Shown piece after piece: positions 1-9,852 of a stretch of DNA of 64,000 bases; position 1 is the first letter of the stretch, and each line of letters starts with the position of its first letter. The translations under genes and the position numbers were made by a program. The stretch spans positions 53,493 to 117,492 of the forward strand of contig NZ_PPXG01000011.1 in assembly GCF_002909485.1 (NCBI RefSeq). The letters are read 5' to 3'. The notes under the pieces were generated by a model, which saw only the letters and a list, made by a program, of their open reading frames with translations, did not search any database and had not been told where the DNA came from. The stretch is from Stutzerimonas stutzeri. Lineage in GTDB: Bacteria > Pseudomonadota > Gammaproteobacteria > Pseudomonadales > Pseudomonadaceae.

Positions 1-390
1 GAGCAGGATCGCTATTACGCCGAAGTCTCGCTGATCGCCGAGCGCCTCGGCGCCCGCGACGTACCACGCTCGCGCGCGCAGATCGAGACATACCTGGAGC
101 GCATTCGCCCGCAGCTACGAAGTGACGAGCGTGCGCAGGAAATACTGCAGATACTGCGCACTGCCCCCGCCCCCAGCAGACTGCTAAGACCTTTCGGTAC
201 GCTGATGCTGCACGCAGGGATAGACCTGATGCCCGAATGGGCCCCTGCCATGTTCGGCCTATCCCTGAGCGAGGCCCGCCGTCAGCTTATTCGTACAGGT
301 GTGCGCAACACCGCACCAGTGCTGCGCTGGGCGGTACGTAACGCCTCGGTACACCGTGCGCGGCGGCGTATGGGCCTGCCGTCACGCTAG
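1..390 (+). CDS. DUF2236 (MpaB-type oxygenase) family protein, 3' part
   Basis: The frame is open from the first base to the TAG at 388-390, so this is the C-terminal 129 residues of a gene that starts before the window. The residues (EQDRYYAEVSLIAERLG near the start, then PRSRAQIETYL and PFGTLMLHAGIDLMPEW) resemble the C-terminal half of DUF2236 proteins, the group that includes MpaB and Lcp latex-clearing oxygenases. The haem-binding part of the family would lie upstream and is not visible, so catalytic ability cannot be judged. The substrate is unknown. The end is arginine-rich. A 66-base gap separates it from the methyltransferase gene on the same strand. Confidence 0.7.
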   Translation, partial: EQDRYYAEVSLIAERLGARDVPRSRAQIETYLERIRPQLRSDERAQEILQILRTAPAPSRLLRPFGTLMLHAGIDLMPEWAPAMFGLSLSEARRQLIRTGVRNTAPVLRWAVRNASVHRARRRMGLPSR

Positions 391-456
391 TGACGACCGC
401 CCACTAAAGCGTTTCTTGTTAAACTGCGCGCCCTTCTATATTTCGAGCCGCCGCGC

Positions 457-1473
457 ATGGCATCTCTAGACCAGGCGCTGCGCGCCGCCTTCGACTCTCG
501 ACGCCCGTTGCTCGACGAGCTGCAGCAACAGGGCACAGATTGCTACCGACTATTCCACGGCAGCCAGGAAGGCGCGTCCGGCCTGACCGTGGACCGCTAC
601 GGTCCGCAGTTGATGGTGCAGAGTTTTCATCAGCCGCTCGACGCGCGATCACTTCAGGCTATCCATGAAGAGGCCATCCGCTTCATCGGGCAGCCGCTGC
701 AGCTCATCTACAACGACCGATCTCAAAGCAACTCGCGAATTGATCGCAGCACTGCCCTGCATCAACCAGGCGATGTCGCACTTGAAGACCAGATCGCGCA
801 CGAGTGGGGCCTCAACTACCGTGTCCGCGGCCGCCACAGTGGCCAGGATCCACTACTGTTTCTCGACCTGCGCAATGCCCGCGGCTGGGTCAAGCAGCAC
901 AGCACCGGCAAGTCGATGCTCAACCTGTTCGCCTATACCTGCGGTGTTGGTCTGTGCGCTACAGCCGGCGGCGCACGGGAAGTCTGGAACGTCGACTTTG
1001 CCGAGCGCAATCTGGCGGTGGGCCGGGAAAACGGCGAACTGAATCCATCGCTGCCAGACATGCACTTCATCCACTCGGACTACTTTCCAGCCATTCGCCA
1101 ACTGGCCGGCCTCCCCGTCAGTGCGCGCCGCGGAAGAACGCTGCCGGATTACCCACGCCTGGCGCAACGCCAGTTCGATCTGGTGCTGCTCGACCCGCCC
1201 GCGTGGGCGCGCAGCGCCTTCGGGACGGTGGACCTGCTGCGCGACTATCAGAGCCTGCTCAAACCGGCACTGCTGGCCACCGCTAAGGGCGGCGTGCTGG
1301 TCTGCTGCAATAACCTGGCAAAGGTGTCGATGGAGGACTGGCGCACTCAAGTGCTGCGTTGCGCCGAGAAGGCGGGTAGACCGGTGCGCGAATGGCAAAC
1401 TCTGACCCCTGCCGCGGATTTTCCCTCCCACGATGGGTTGCCGCCACTCAAGGTTCTGATTCTGCAGCTTTGA
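457..1473 (+). CDS. RlmI-like class I SAM-dependent methyltransferase
   Basis: The 338-residue protein resembles the 23S rRNA (cytosine-C5) methyltransferase RlmI. A small substrate-side domain (about residues 30-130, with DCYRLFHGSQEGASGLTVDRYG) precedes a Rossmann SAM-binding domain. In that domain, LNLFAYTCGVGL is motif I, FDLVLLDPPAW is the DPP motif and GGVLVCCNNLA holds the cysteines where RlmI has its catalytic Cys. RlmI of E. coli is about 396 residues with an N-terminal PUA domain. That domain is absent here, so the exact RNA target is uncertain. The ATG at 457 is the first in frame before the conserved start of the domain. It is probably cytoplasmic and monocistronic. Confidence 0.8.
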   Translation: MASLDQALRAAFDSRRPLLDELQQQGTDCYRLFHGSQEGASGLTVDRYGPQLMVQSFHQPLDARSLQAIHEEAIRFIGQPLQLIYNDRSQSNSRIDRSTALHQPGDVALEDQIAHEWGLNYRVRGRHSGQDPLLFLDLRNARGWVKQHSTGKSMLNLFAYTCGVGLCATAGGAREVWNVDFAERNLAVGRENGELNPSLPDMHFIHSDYFPAIRQLAGLPVSARRGRTLPDYPRLAQRQFDLVLLDPPAWARSAFGTVDLLRDYQSLLKPALLATAKGGVLVCCNNLAKVSMEDWRTQVLRCAEKAGRPVREWQTLTPAADFPSHDGLPPLKVLILQL

Positions 1474-1559
1474 GTTGCATTGCTCATATCGCTCGATTCG
1501 GGGAACCGCGAACACATGCCATACTCCAAGGCAACCATCCGCCAGGAATACATCCGGCC

Positions 1560-4452
1560 ATGCCCAATGGAATGAAGCGTGCGTTCACCGGTGTCGCACT
1601 CACGTTAATCTGCTACAGCCTGCTCGGCTTCCTGGTCCTGCCCGGTGTCGCCCAACGCATCGCCAATCAGCAACTGGCAGCCTACGCCACCGTCCCGGCC
1701 AGCCTGGAACGCATCGAGTTCAACCCCTTCAGCCTCGAGCTCGCGCTGTTCAACCTACATATAGGTGAGCAGAACGATCGCCAGCTGGCGCTGGAAAAGC
1801 TCTACCTCGACCTGCAATGGGACAGCCTCTGGCAGCGCACGCTGCACCTTGCCAACGCAGAGCTGGTGGCGCCGCATACCGAAGTGCGCCTTTCGGAAGA
1901 TGGCGTGCTCAACCTCAGCCAGCTGTTCGACGTGCCCAAGTCAGACGCACCTGCCAGCGAAGAAAACGAAATCTTCGCTGCGCATCGATCGCCTGCAGCT
2001 GGTGCGTGGATACCTCAGCTTTCAGGACCTGCGCCCCAGCGAGCCGATAGCCCTGATCTACGATTCGCTTGATTTCGAATTGCATAATCTGGCAACCCGC
2101 GCCGACGGCCGCGCCGAGGCCCGCCTAACCGCCAGCGGCCAGAGTGGTGGGCGTATCGACTGGCAAGGCAATGTCAGCCTGCAACCGCTGGCATCTCAAG
2201 GCCAGCTGCATGTCAGCAACCTCCAGCTAAAGGACTTCTGGCCCTACGTGCGCGACGCTGCTCCACTGGCTCTCCAAGGAGGCAGCCTCGAGCTCAACAC
2301 CACTTATGTTCTGGACCTAAGCAAAGGACTGGCACTGAGACTGGAGGATGCCACCCTGGGACTGCAATCACTGGCGCTCGACGGTCCTGACGGGCGCCAG
2401 TTAGTTCGTCTGGAGCAGGTCGAGCTGAGCGAAACCGCGGTGGATCTAGCGAAGCAGCAAGTCATCATTGGCAAGCTGCGCAGCCGCAACCTGGAAACCT
2501 GGGCAGCCCGCGAGGCTGATGGAGAGCTGGACTGGCAGAAGCTGTTTGCCCCCGCAAATGACAGAGCGGCCGCTCCGACAGGCGCCGCTAAAACAGCCCC
2601 ACAGGATGCGCAGAGCAAACCCTGGCAGGTGCTAGTGCGCAGCGCCCAACTGCGTGATTATCAGGTGCACCTCGTCGATCGCGTCCCCGATGATGAAGTT
2701 GCGCTGAAACTAGGCCCACTGAACCTCGACATCAGCGAATTCGATAGTCTGGGAACCAGCCCCTTTTCCCTCAAGCTGGATACCGGCGTAGGCAAGCAGG
2801 GGGCTCTCAAGGCAGCCGGGCAGCTTCAGCTGAGCCCTGTGAGCGGCAACCTGAAAATCACCACCAGCGACATTGACCTGCGGCTCGCTCAGGCTTATCT
2901 AAGCCCACTGGTCCACCTGGAGCTCCGTAGCGGCATGCTGGCCAGTGAACTCGCGGTGGATGTACAGAGCGCCGAACCGCTGGCGTTCAGCGTGCGTGGA
3001 GCGATCGACGCTACACAACTGCATACGCTCGATACGATAAACAATCGCGACTTCGTCAAATGGCGGCGACTGCAGCTCAGCGGACTCGAATACCAGCACC
3101 CACACAGCCTGGACATAGACCGGATCGAATTGAGTCAGCCTTACGCCCGCTTCATTATCAATCCGGACCTGAGTACCAACATCAATGACCTGCTGGTCAA
3201 TCGCAACGGGCCTGAAAGCGAAAATGCACAAGCGCAGCCAGCCGCGTCGGAACCGCTCGCTATTCGCATCGGCGGTATCGCTATCGCAGACGGCTCGGCT
3301 AATTTCGCCGACTTCAGCCTACGCCCGCCTTTCGTCACAGCCGTCCAGTCGCTGAACGGCGAGATCGGCACGCTGGACAACCGAGCGCAGAAGGCCGCCT
3401 CGGTGGATATCGCCGGCAAGGTGGATCAATACGCGCCAGTCAGTATCAAGGGCAGCCTGACGCCGTTCGACCCGCTGCAAAGCCTCGATATCGCCACGAG
3501 TTTTCGCCAAGTCGAGCTGACCACCCTAACCCCCTACTCCGGCAAGTTCGCTGGCTATCGCATCCGCAAGGGCCGTCTCAACCTGGACTTGCACTACCGT
3601 ATCCAGCAGGGCCAGCTGAACGCGCAAAACAAGGTTGTACTGGAGCAGCTGCAGCTTGGCGAAAAAGTCGACAGCCCTGATGCGGTAGACCTGCCAATAC
3701 GTCTGGCGGTGGCGTTGCTCAAGGACACCAAAGGCACTATTTCGATTGAGCTGCCCGTGCAGGGCAATCTGAACGATCCGCAGTTCAGCGTCATGCCGAT
3801 CGTCTGGCAGACACTACGTAACCTGGTAGTGCGCGCCGCCCAGACACCATTCAAGTTCATTGCCGGACTCGCAGGCGGCGGCGAGGAGGATCTCAGCCAC
3901 ATCGGTTTCGCGCCCGCTAGCAGTGAGCTGGATGGCGAAGCCCGCAAGAATTTGGACACCCTGGCCTCGGCACTAAAGGAGCGCCCAGGCCTACGCCTTG
4001 AGGTCGAGGGCATGAGCTCAACCGCCGCCGACGGCCCGCTAGTAGCCGAGCAGCGCTTGCAACAGGAGCTCCGCGAAACCCAGTACCGAATTCTGCAACG
4101 CCGCGGTGACAAGGTCCCGGCGGATCCAGCTCAGATCCAAATCGAAGACGACGATGAAGCGCCATTACTCGAAGGAATCTACCGCAGTCGGCTTAGCCGC
4201 CAGCCACCAAGCGAGTGGGCTGAGCTCGATTCGCAGGAGCGTACCCAGCAGCTGCGCCAAGCTGTGCTGGACTCCTGGGCGGATAACGCCACGCTACTAC
4301 GCCGGCTGAGCCGCGAGCGGGCGGGCGCGATAAAAGGCCATCTGGTCCAGGCCGGCCTGGACTCGGAGCGCATTTATCTGCTGGATACCGGAACCACCGA
4401 ACGGGAAAAGGATGGCAAGGTTGCCACAGTGCTGCAATTGGGGAGTGAATAA
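1560..4452 (+). pseudogene. DUF748 domain protein with a frameshift
   Basis: A membrane-anchored AsmA/DUF748-type envelope protein of about 964 residues is split over two frames. The first frame starts at ATG 1560 (or 1572) with a hydrophobic N-terminal helix and is good up to about 1976. The homologous reading then continues in a different frame from about 1975 (SLRIDRLQLVRGYLSFQDLRP) to the TAA at 4450-4452. The junction reads as if a TC pair had been lost from TTCTCG. The C-terminus looks like an OmpA-type domain (IGFAPASSELDGEARKNLDTL). A sequencing error would give the same picture. If real, only about 140 native residues would be made. The stop overlaps the next ATG by one base, which suggests an operon with the DUF2845 genes. 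Confidence 0.75.
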
Positions 4453-4748
4453 TGGCCTTGAGAACGTGTATCGGCACCTGTTTGCTGTTGGTCGCAGCTA
4501 CCTGCGCCCATGCGGATACCCTGCGCTGCGGTAGTCAGCTGGTCACCACGGGTGACCGCACCTTCGAGGTGGAGCGCAAATGCGGAACGCCGCAGCATCG
4601 GGATCTGGTCGGTTACAGCCTGACTCGCAATGATCGGCAGGAGTTCAAGCTGGAGGAGTGGGTATATGGTCCGCGCAACGGCATGCTCAGCATTCTCACC
4701 TTCGAAGGCAATCGTCTGATACGCATCGAAACTCAACGAGCCAACTGA
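4452..4748 (+). CDS. DUF2845 family secreted protein (copy 1)
   Basis: This 98-residue protein has a cleavable signal peptide (LLLVAATCAHA, cleavage near residue 23) and a mature part of about 75 residues with two cysteines, in DTLRCGSQLV and ERKCGTPQHR. It ends with the family features EEWVYGPRNGMLSILTFEGNRL. DUF2845 proteins are small periplasmic proteins of unknown function, and the two Cys probably form a disulfide. It overlaps the DUF748 stop by one base, and a paralogue follows 17 bases downstream, so the three are likely co-transcribed. Confidence 0.85.
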   Translation: MALRTCIGTCLLLVAATCAHADTLRCGSQLVTTGDRTFEVERKCGTPQHRDLVGYSLTRNDRQEFKLEEWVYGPRNGMLSILTFEGNRLIRIETQRAN

Positions 4749-4765
4749 GCGCATGGAGCCTGTAA

Positions 4766-5074
4766 ATGAATCGTCGCACGCTATTGGTTCTAATCGGCCT
4801 GCTGTCATGCAGCCTGGAAGCACACGCATCGTCCACTTACCGCTGTAACAGCCGCCTGGTGAGCCTGGATGCAACCACCGCAGAAGTGCGCAGCAAATGC
4901 GGAGACCCAACCAGTAGTGCAATGGTCGGCTACAAGGAAATCACCGACGATTACGGATACCGTCAAGAGGTGCCAGTCGAGGAATGGACCTATGGGCCTA
5001 ACCACGGGATGCTCCATTTCCTACGCTTCGAGGGCAATCGGCTCCGGCAAATCGACAGCCAACGAGGTAATTAA
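4766..5074 (+). CDS. DUF2845 family secreted protein (copy 2)
   Basis: This 102-residue paralogue of the preceding gene has a signal peptide (LLSCSLEAHA), cysteines in STYRCNSRLV and RSKCGDPTSS, and the shared tail EEWTYGPNHGMLHFLRFEGNRL. The two proteins match in layout but differ at most positions outside the core, so this is an old tandem duplication. Function is unknown. It is followed at once by a rho-independent terminator that closes the rightward unit. Confidence 0.85.
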   Translation: MNRRTLLVLIGLLSCSLEAHASSTYRCNSRLVSLDATTAEVRSKCGDPTSSAMVGYKEITDDYGYRQEVPVEEWTYGPNHGMLHFLRFEGNRLRQIDSQRGN

Positions 5075-5081
5075 CCGCACG

Positions 5082-5112
5082 AAAAAACCCCGCGATCAGC
5101 GGGGTTTTTTAT
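5082..5112 (+). terminator. Rho-independent terminator, probably bidirectional
   Basis: The stem ACCCCGC/GCGGGGT with a short GATCA loop is flanked by an A-run on the left and a T-run on the right. It lies between the convergent DUF2845 gene and the BON-domain gene, so it can serve both directions. Confidence 0.9.
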
Positions 5113-5147
5113 TCGCTCACCCGCCAGTCTCAGGCGGGGAAGAGATA

Positions 5148-5516
5148 TTACTCGGCGGTTTTCAGGCCGTCCGCAGCAACGTCACGCACGCCCTTGATGC
5201 CTTTAGCCTTGCTGACGGCGACTTCTTTCTCGGCCTCAGTAGCTACAGTCCCGGACAGCGAAACGACGCCATCCTTGGTTTCCACTTCGATATCCATGCC
5301 AGGGGTGGCGCCCTCAGCCAACAGGGTCGACTTCACCTTGGTGGTGATCCAGGTATCAGATACAGCGTCACCGGCATCATCCATAGTATTAGCGGCCAAC
5401 ATGACGGTGTCGGTCTTGTCGATGGCAGGGGTGTTATCTGCCAGGGCTGCACCGGCGAACGGCAGGCTAAGAGCAGCGGCGATGGCGGCGGCAGTAAGGG
5501 TCTGAGTAGTCTTCAT
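5148..5516 (-). CDS. BON-domain periplasmic protein (OsmY-like)
   Basis: The 122-residue protein has a signal peptide (about residues 1-27, ending FAGAALA) and one BON domain (about residues 50-120: WITTKVKSTLLAEG, then VEVETKDGVVSLSGTV and GVRDVAADGL). BON domains of the OsmY type are periplasmic and are thought to bind phospholipid or aid envelope stress survival. I chose the ATG at 5514-5516 because AGGAGTG sits just upstream and the signal peptide starts there. An in-frame ATG 21 bases further upstream lacks these features. It is monocistronic, and an AT-rich upstream stretch (about 5600-5645) may hold its promoter. Confidence 0.85.
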   Translation of the reverse strand: MKTTQTLTAAAIAAALSLPFAGAALADNTPAIDKTDTVMLAANTMDDAGDAVSDTWITTKVKSTLLAEGATPGMDIEVETKDGVVSLSGTVATEAEKEVAVSKAKGIKGVRDVAADGLKTAE

Positions 5517-5739
5517 AGATGTCACTCCTGTTCTCATGATTTCTGGGGCATGACTCCGGCCTCAGATGCACAGATAACATCGCAAGCGGTGTGCCAACAT
5601 TCTGATAATTTTTTATTCTTTAAAATCAAATAGTTATAGATATGGCTAAGTGCGTTTGACTTGCACAATGCATGTTCGGCGCTAACAGTACGTGCATCTT
5701 GCAACCTTTCTTGGACTTGCTGACGAAAGATGGACAAAC

Positions 5740-5763
5740 AAAAAGGGCCCTAAGGCCCTTTCT
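5740..5763 (-). terminator. Terminator after pnp
   Basis: The stem AAAGGGCC/GGCCCTTT with a loop of about four bases is followed, read leftwards, by a T-run. It lies 20 bases beyond the pnp stop codon. Confidence 0.85.
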
Positions 5764-5782
5764 GTAAACTACGCGTACCGCT

Positions 5783-7888
5783 TTAGACGCCAGAGGCCTC
5801 TGCAGCTGCCACATCCTTGATGGAGAGCTTGATACGGCCGCGGTTATCTACGTCCAGTACCAGTACTTTGACCTCCTGACCTTCCTTCAGCACATCGGTG
5901 ACTTTCTCGACACGCTGATCGCTCAGCATCGAGATGTGCACAAGACCATCCTTGCCAGGCAGGATGTTGACGAAAGCACCAAAGTCGACGATGCGCTCGA
6001 CCTTACCGACGTATATCTTGCCGATTTCCGCTTCAGCAGTGATGCCCAGTACTCGCTGGCGCGCTGCTTCAGCCGCTTCCTTGGTTTCGCCGAAGATCTT
6101 GATTGAGCCATCGTCCTCGATATCGATCGACGCCTTGGTCTCTTCGCATATGGAGCGAATGGTAGCGCCACCCTTGCCGATAACGTCGCGAATCTTGTCC
6201 TGATCGATCTTCATCGCGATCATGGTCGGAGCGTTGGCCGACAGTTCGCTGCGCGACTGGGAGATGACCTGGTTCATCTGACCGAGGATGTTCAGGCGTG
6301 CTTCCAGAGCTTGCTCAAGAGCCTGCTCCATGATCTCTTCGGTGATGCCCTGGATCTTGATGTCCATCTGCAGTGCGGTAACGCCTATGGCGGTACCGGC
6401 CACCTTGAAGTCCATGTCACCCAGGTGATCTTCGTCGCCAAGGATGTCGGTCAGAACGGCGAATTTCTCGCCTTCCTTGACCAGACCCATGGCGATACCG
6501 GCCACCGGTGCTTTCATCGGCACGCCAGCGTCCATCAGCGCCAGAGAAGCGCCGCATACCGAGGCCATCGAACTGGAGCCATTGGACTCGGTGATCTCCG
6601 AAACCACGCGGATGGTGTAGGGGAACTCGTCGGCACTCGGCAGCATGGCCGCAACGGAACGGCGAGCCAGGCGACCATGACCGATTTCGCGACGACCCGT
6701 AGCGCCCATGCGACCACACTCACCCACCGAATACGGAGGGAAGTTGTAGTGCAGCATGAAGGGATCTTTCTTCTCACCTTCCAGGGTGTCGAGCAGCTGC
6801 GCATCACGGGCGGTACCGAGAGTAGCGACCACCAGAGCCTGGGTTTCGCCACGGGTGAACAGAGCCGAACCGTGGGTCTTGTCCAGCACACCGACTTCGA
6901 TATTCAGACCACGCACGGTACGGGTGTCACGACCATCAATACGCGGCTTGCCGTTGACGATGTTCTCGCGGACGGTGCGGTACTCGATCTCACCGAAGGC
7001 TTCCTTCACCTCACCGGCAGAAGGCTGGCCTTCTTCACCGGCGAACTTGGCGACAACCTGCTCTTTCAGCTCGCCCAGACGCGCATAGCGGTCCTGCTTG
7101 ATGATGATGGTGTAAGCCTGGGAGATCGCTTCGCCAAACTCGCTGCGGATGGCATCGAGCAGCGCGGTGTTTTCCGCTTTCGGCTGCCAGTCCCAACGCG
7201 GCTTGGCAGCTTCAGCAACCAGCTCGGTCACAGCCTGGATCACAGCCTGGAATTCATCATGGGCAAACAGTACGGCGCCCAGCATCTGGTCTTCGGTCAG
7301 CTCTTTGGCTTCCGACTCAACCATCAGCACGGCGTCTTTGGTACCGGCTACGACCATGTCCAGGCTGGAAGCCTTGAGCTGCTCGTAGTTCGGGTTCAGC
7401 AGGTAACCGGTTTCCGGGTGGAAAGCGACGCGCGCGGCGCCAATCGGGCCGTTGAACGGAATACCGGAGATAGCCAGCGCAGCCGAGGTACCGATCATCG
7501 CAGCGATGTCCGGATCGGTCTTCTTGCTGGTGGAAACCACGGTGCAGATGACCTGCACTTCGTTCTGGAAACCTTCCGGAAACAGCGGACGGATCGGACG
7601 GTCGATCAGGCGCGAGGTCAGGGTTTCTTTCTCGCTCGGGCGCGCTTCACGCTTGAAGAAACCGCCAGGAATCTTGCCGGCTGCGTAGGTTTTTTCCTGG
7701 TAGTGAACAGACAGCGGGAAAAAGCCTTTGCTGGGATCAGCAGTCTTGGCGCCGGTGACAGCGACCAGCACGGTGACATCATCGTCAACGGTGACCAGTA
7801 CTGCGCCGCTGGCTTGACGGGCGATACGACCCGTTTCGAGGGTAACGGTCGATTGACCGAACTGGAACTTCTTGATTACCGGGTTCAC
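5783..7888 (-). CDS. pnp: Polynucleotide phosphorylase
   Basis: PNPase is the phosphorolytic 3'-5' exoribonuclease of the RNA degradosome. The 701 residues are full length. Two RNase PH domains are present: the first begins [19 protein letters not shown], and the second carries [16 protein letters not shown] and [13 protein letters not shown]. Between them lies the all-alpha linker. A KH domain (about 555-615, with the loop [12 protein letters not shown]) and an S1 domain (about 620-690, [22 protein letters not shown]) follow. It is downstream of rpsO in the usual rpsO-pnp unit. The 168-base spacer contains a long inverted repeat that could act in mRNA processing. Confidence 0.98.
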   Translation of the reverse strand: MNPVIKKFQFGQSTVTLETGRIARQASGAVLVTVDDDVTVLVAVTGAKTADPSKGFFPLSVHYQEKTYAAGKIPGGFFKREARPSEKETLTSRLIDRPIRPLFPEGFQNEVQVICTVVSTSKKTDPDIAAMIGTSAALAISGIPFNGPIGAARVAFHPETGYLLNPNYEQLKASSLDMVVAGTKDAVLMVESEAKELTEDQMLGAVLFAHDEFQAVIQAVTELVAEAAKPRWDWQPKAENTALLDAIRSEFGEAISQAYTIIIKQDRYARLGELKEQVVAKFAGEEGQPSAGEVKEAFGEIEYRTVRENIVNGKPRIDGRDTRTVRGLNIEVGVLDKTHGSALFTRGETQALVVATLGTARDAQLLDTLEGEKKDPFMLHYNFPPYSVGECGRMGATGRREIGHGRLARRSVAAMLPSADEFPYTIRVVSEITESNGSSSMASVCGASLALMDAGVPMKAPVAGIAMGLVKEGEKFAVLTDILGDEDHLGDMDFKVAGTAIGVTALQMDIKIQGITEEIMEQALEQALEARLNILGQMNQVISQSRSELSANAPTMIAMKIDQDKIRDVIGKGGATIRSICEETKASIDIEDDGSIKIFGETKEAAEAARQRVLGITAEAEIGKIYVGKVERIVDFGAFVNILPGKDGLVHISMLSDQRVEKVTDVLKEGQEVKVLVLDVDNRGRIKLSIKDVAAAEASGV

Positions 7889-7963
7889 GGTTCTTCCTTC
7901 TCTATGTTGCCTTTGGGGAAATTGGCAGAACGCTCGGGAGTCGGCCCGAAACCTCCTGCAAGA

Positions 7964-8040
7964 AAGCCGAAAGCTGGAAGACCGAAGCTGTCAGCGAGAG
8001 ATATCTCTGCTTTCAACTCCAGGCTTCCAGCTTCCGGCTT
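7964..8040. repeat. Imperfect 17-bp inverted repeat in the rpsO-pnp spacer
   Basis: AAGCCGAAAGCTGGAAG at 7964-7980 is repeated in reverse complement at 8024-8040 with one mismatch. A smaller palindrome (GAGAGATATCTCTGC region) lies in the loop. The same core (AAAGCTGGAAG) occurs as an inverted repeat in the infB-rbfA spacer, so this is a dispersed element and not a gene-specific structure. Confidence 0.8.
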
Positions 8041-8056
8041 CCAGCTCGGGTACGTC

Positions 8057-8326
8057 TTAGCGACGCAGACCCAGACGACCAATCAAGGTGCTGTAACGAG
8101 TGGTGTCCTTGCCCTTCAGGTAGTCCAGCAGCTTGCGGCGCTGGTTAACCATACGGATCAGGCCACGACGAGAGTGGTGGTCTTTACCGTTGGCCTTGAA
8201 GTGACCTTGCAGCTTGTTGATGTTGGCGGTCAGCAGGGCTACCTGCACTTCCGGAGAACCGGTATCACCTTCAGCTTGCTTGTACTCGTTAACGATCTGG
8301 GCTTTTTCTTCAACGCTCAGTGCCAT
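8057..8326 (-). CDS. rpsO: 30S ribosomal protein S15
   Basis: The 89-residue S15 binds the central domain of 16S rRNA (h20-h22 junction) and contacts 23S rRNA in bridge B4. The family sequence is visible from end to end: [46 protein letters not shown] and LIGRLGLRR at the C-terminus. AGGAG lies just ahead of the ATG. It is separately promoted in most gamma-proteobacteria and leads into pnp here. Confidence 0.98.
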   Translation of the reverse strand: MALSVEEKAQIVNEYKQAEGDTGSPEVQVALLTANINKLQGHFKANGKDHHSRRGLIRMVNQRRKLLDYLKGKDTTRYSTLIGRLGLRR

Positions 8327-8440
8327 GATAGGGCTCCTTGAGTGAACAGGCCGGGAATCATCCCGTGTTTAATTAAGAGAAATGACCATGCCTGTTGACA
8401 GCCACCCTCTGACGCACCGCGCGAACGCGATGCGCTACGG

Positions 8441-9358
8441 TCATTCCGACCGAATCAGTCGACGCGGCGCAATGCGCCCGTCCTCGCTCACTTCACCAAT
8501 ACCGATGAAGCGGCCGTTGTTGTCCTGTACACGCACCATGCCAAACTTGGGCGCTTCCGGCGCCCGAACCGGCTGACCATGCAGCCAGTAATAGGCACTA
8601 TGCTCGGAGAGCTGCAGCAATGGCCAATGTTCCAGACCGCTGTCGACCGGTTGCAGCAAACCATCCAATGCCTCGGAACCGCCTTCGCCATGCAACCGTT
8701 CCAGCGTCTCGAGCGTCACCGTCTGCGACAGCTCGAATGGACCGGCCTGCGTCCGACGCAGTTCTGCGACATGAGCACCGCAACCTAGCAACAAGCCGAT
8801 GTCTTCAACCAGCGTCCGAATATAGGTGCCTTTACTGCATGCCACGGCAAGCCGCGCCTTGTCACCGTCGAGCGCTAGCAACTCCAGGCGCGCAATATTA
8901 ACAGAACGTGGCTCGCGCTCCACTACCTCTCCGGCACGCGCCAGTTTGTATAGCGGTTGACCGTCGCGCTTGAGCGCCGAATACATCGGCGGCACCTGCT
9001 GGATGTCGCCGCGGAACTGTGGCAGCAGTACCTCCAGCTGCTCACGAGTAACAGCTACCGGCTTGCGCTCCAAGACTTCGCCTTCGGCATCGGCAGTGGT
9101 CGTGGTCACGCCTAGCTGCATGACCGTTTCATAGGCCTTGTCGGCCTCCAACAGATACTGAGAGAACTTGGTGGCTTCGCCGAAGCACAACGGCAACACG
9201 CCAGTGGCCAGCGGATCGAGACTTCCGGTGTGCCCGGCCTTCTCGGCATTGAGCAGCCAGCGAATCTTCTGCAGCGCTGCGTTGGACGTAAAACCCTTCG
9301 GCTTGTCGAGCAGGATGATACCGTTGACGTTACGCCGTATACGCTTGACCTGTGCCAC
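8441..9358 (-). CDS. truB: tRNA pseudouridine(55) synthase
   Basis: TruB makes pseudouridine 55 in the T-loop of elongator tRNAs. The 305 residues include [18 protein letters not shown], the catalytic-aspartate motif [18 protein letters not shown] (Asp near residue 48) and a C-terminal PUA-like region. It starts two bases after the rbfA stop in the infB-rbfA-truB order, so translation is probably coupled. Confidence 0.97.
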   Translation of the reverse strand: MAQVKRIRRNVNGIILLDKPKGFTSNAALQKIRWLLNAEKAGHTGSLDPLATGVLPLCFGEATKFSQYLLEADKAYETVMQLGVTTTTADAEGEVLERKPVAVTREQLEVLLPQFRGDIQQVPPMYSALKRDGQPLYKLARAGEVVEREPRSVNIARLELLALDGDKARLAVACSKGTYIRTLVEDIGLLLGCGAHVAELRRTQAGPFELSQTVTLETLERLHGEGGSEALDGLLQPVDSGLEHWPLLQLSEHSAYYWLHGQPVRAPEAPKFGMVRVQDNNGRFIGIGEVSEDGRIAPRRLIRSE

Positions 9359-9360
9359 CC

Positions 9361-9750
9361 TTATTCCCCGCGCTCGTCGCTGTGCTTGCGATCTTCAGCC
9401 ACAGCACGCTCGATCAGCGAGCTCAGCTCGACCCCCCGGCGGATACTGGCGTCATAATTGAAATGCAGCTGCGGCACGCTGCGCAGCTTCATGCTCTTGC
9501 CCAGCAGCATACGCAGAAAACCTGCGGCGTCGTTGAGAATGCGCAGGTTGCCCTTGACCGCAGCCTCATCGTCATCCTGCCCCATGATCGTGATGAAGAT
9601 CTTCGCATGAGAGAGGTCGCGACTAACGTCGACGCCGGTGATGGTGACCAGGCCCAAGCGCGGATCTTTGATCTCGCGCTGAATGAGCAAAGCCAGCTCA
9701 CGTTGCATCTGGTCGCCGATACGCTGGGTACGACTGAATTCTTTGGCCAT
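9361..9750 (-). CDS. rbfA: Ribosome-binding factor A
   Basis: This 129-residue KH-fold protein helps 16S rRNA 5' end maturation and cold adaptation of 30S subunits. It is recognisable from [39 protein letters not shown] and [17 protein letters not shown]. The ATG at 9748-9750 is chosen because the family begins [10 protein letters not shown]. An in-frame start 66 bases upstream would lie within the inverted-repeat spacer. Confidence 0.97.
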   Translation of the reverse strand: MAKEFSRTQRIGDQMQRELALLIQREIKDPRLGLVTITGVDVSRDLSHAKIFITIMGQDDDEAAVKGNLRILNDAAGFLRMLLGKSMKLRSVPQLHFNYDASIRRGVELSSLIERAVAEDRKHSDERGE

Positions 9751-9773
9751 TGATTTCCACCCGTTTAAAAGCC

Positions 9774-9838
9774 GAAAGCTGGAAGCTCGAAGCGGTGACC
9801 GCATCTCAGCGGTCACCGACTCCTTGCTTCCAGCTTTC
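9774..9838. repeat. Nested inverted repeat in the infB-rbfA spacer
   Basis: GAAAGCTGGAAGC (9774-9786) and its perfect complement (9826-9838) enclose a second palindrome, CGGTGACC/GGTCACCG (9793-9800 and 9811-9818). It forms a long two-storey hairpin between infB and rbfA. Its core matches the repeat at 7964-8040. Confidence 0.85.
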
Positions 9839-9852
9839 AGATTGACGCTTGC

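Noticed and set aside
6311..8341. A 676-codon open frame opposite pnp and rpsO
   Set aside because: Shadow of pnp and rpsO; it has no start signals or recognisable domain.
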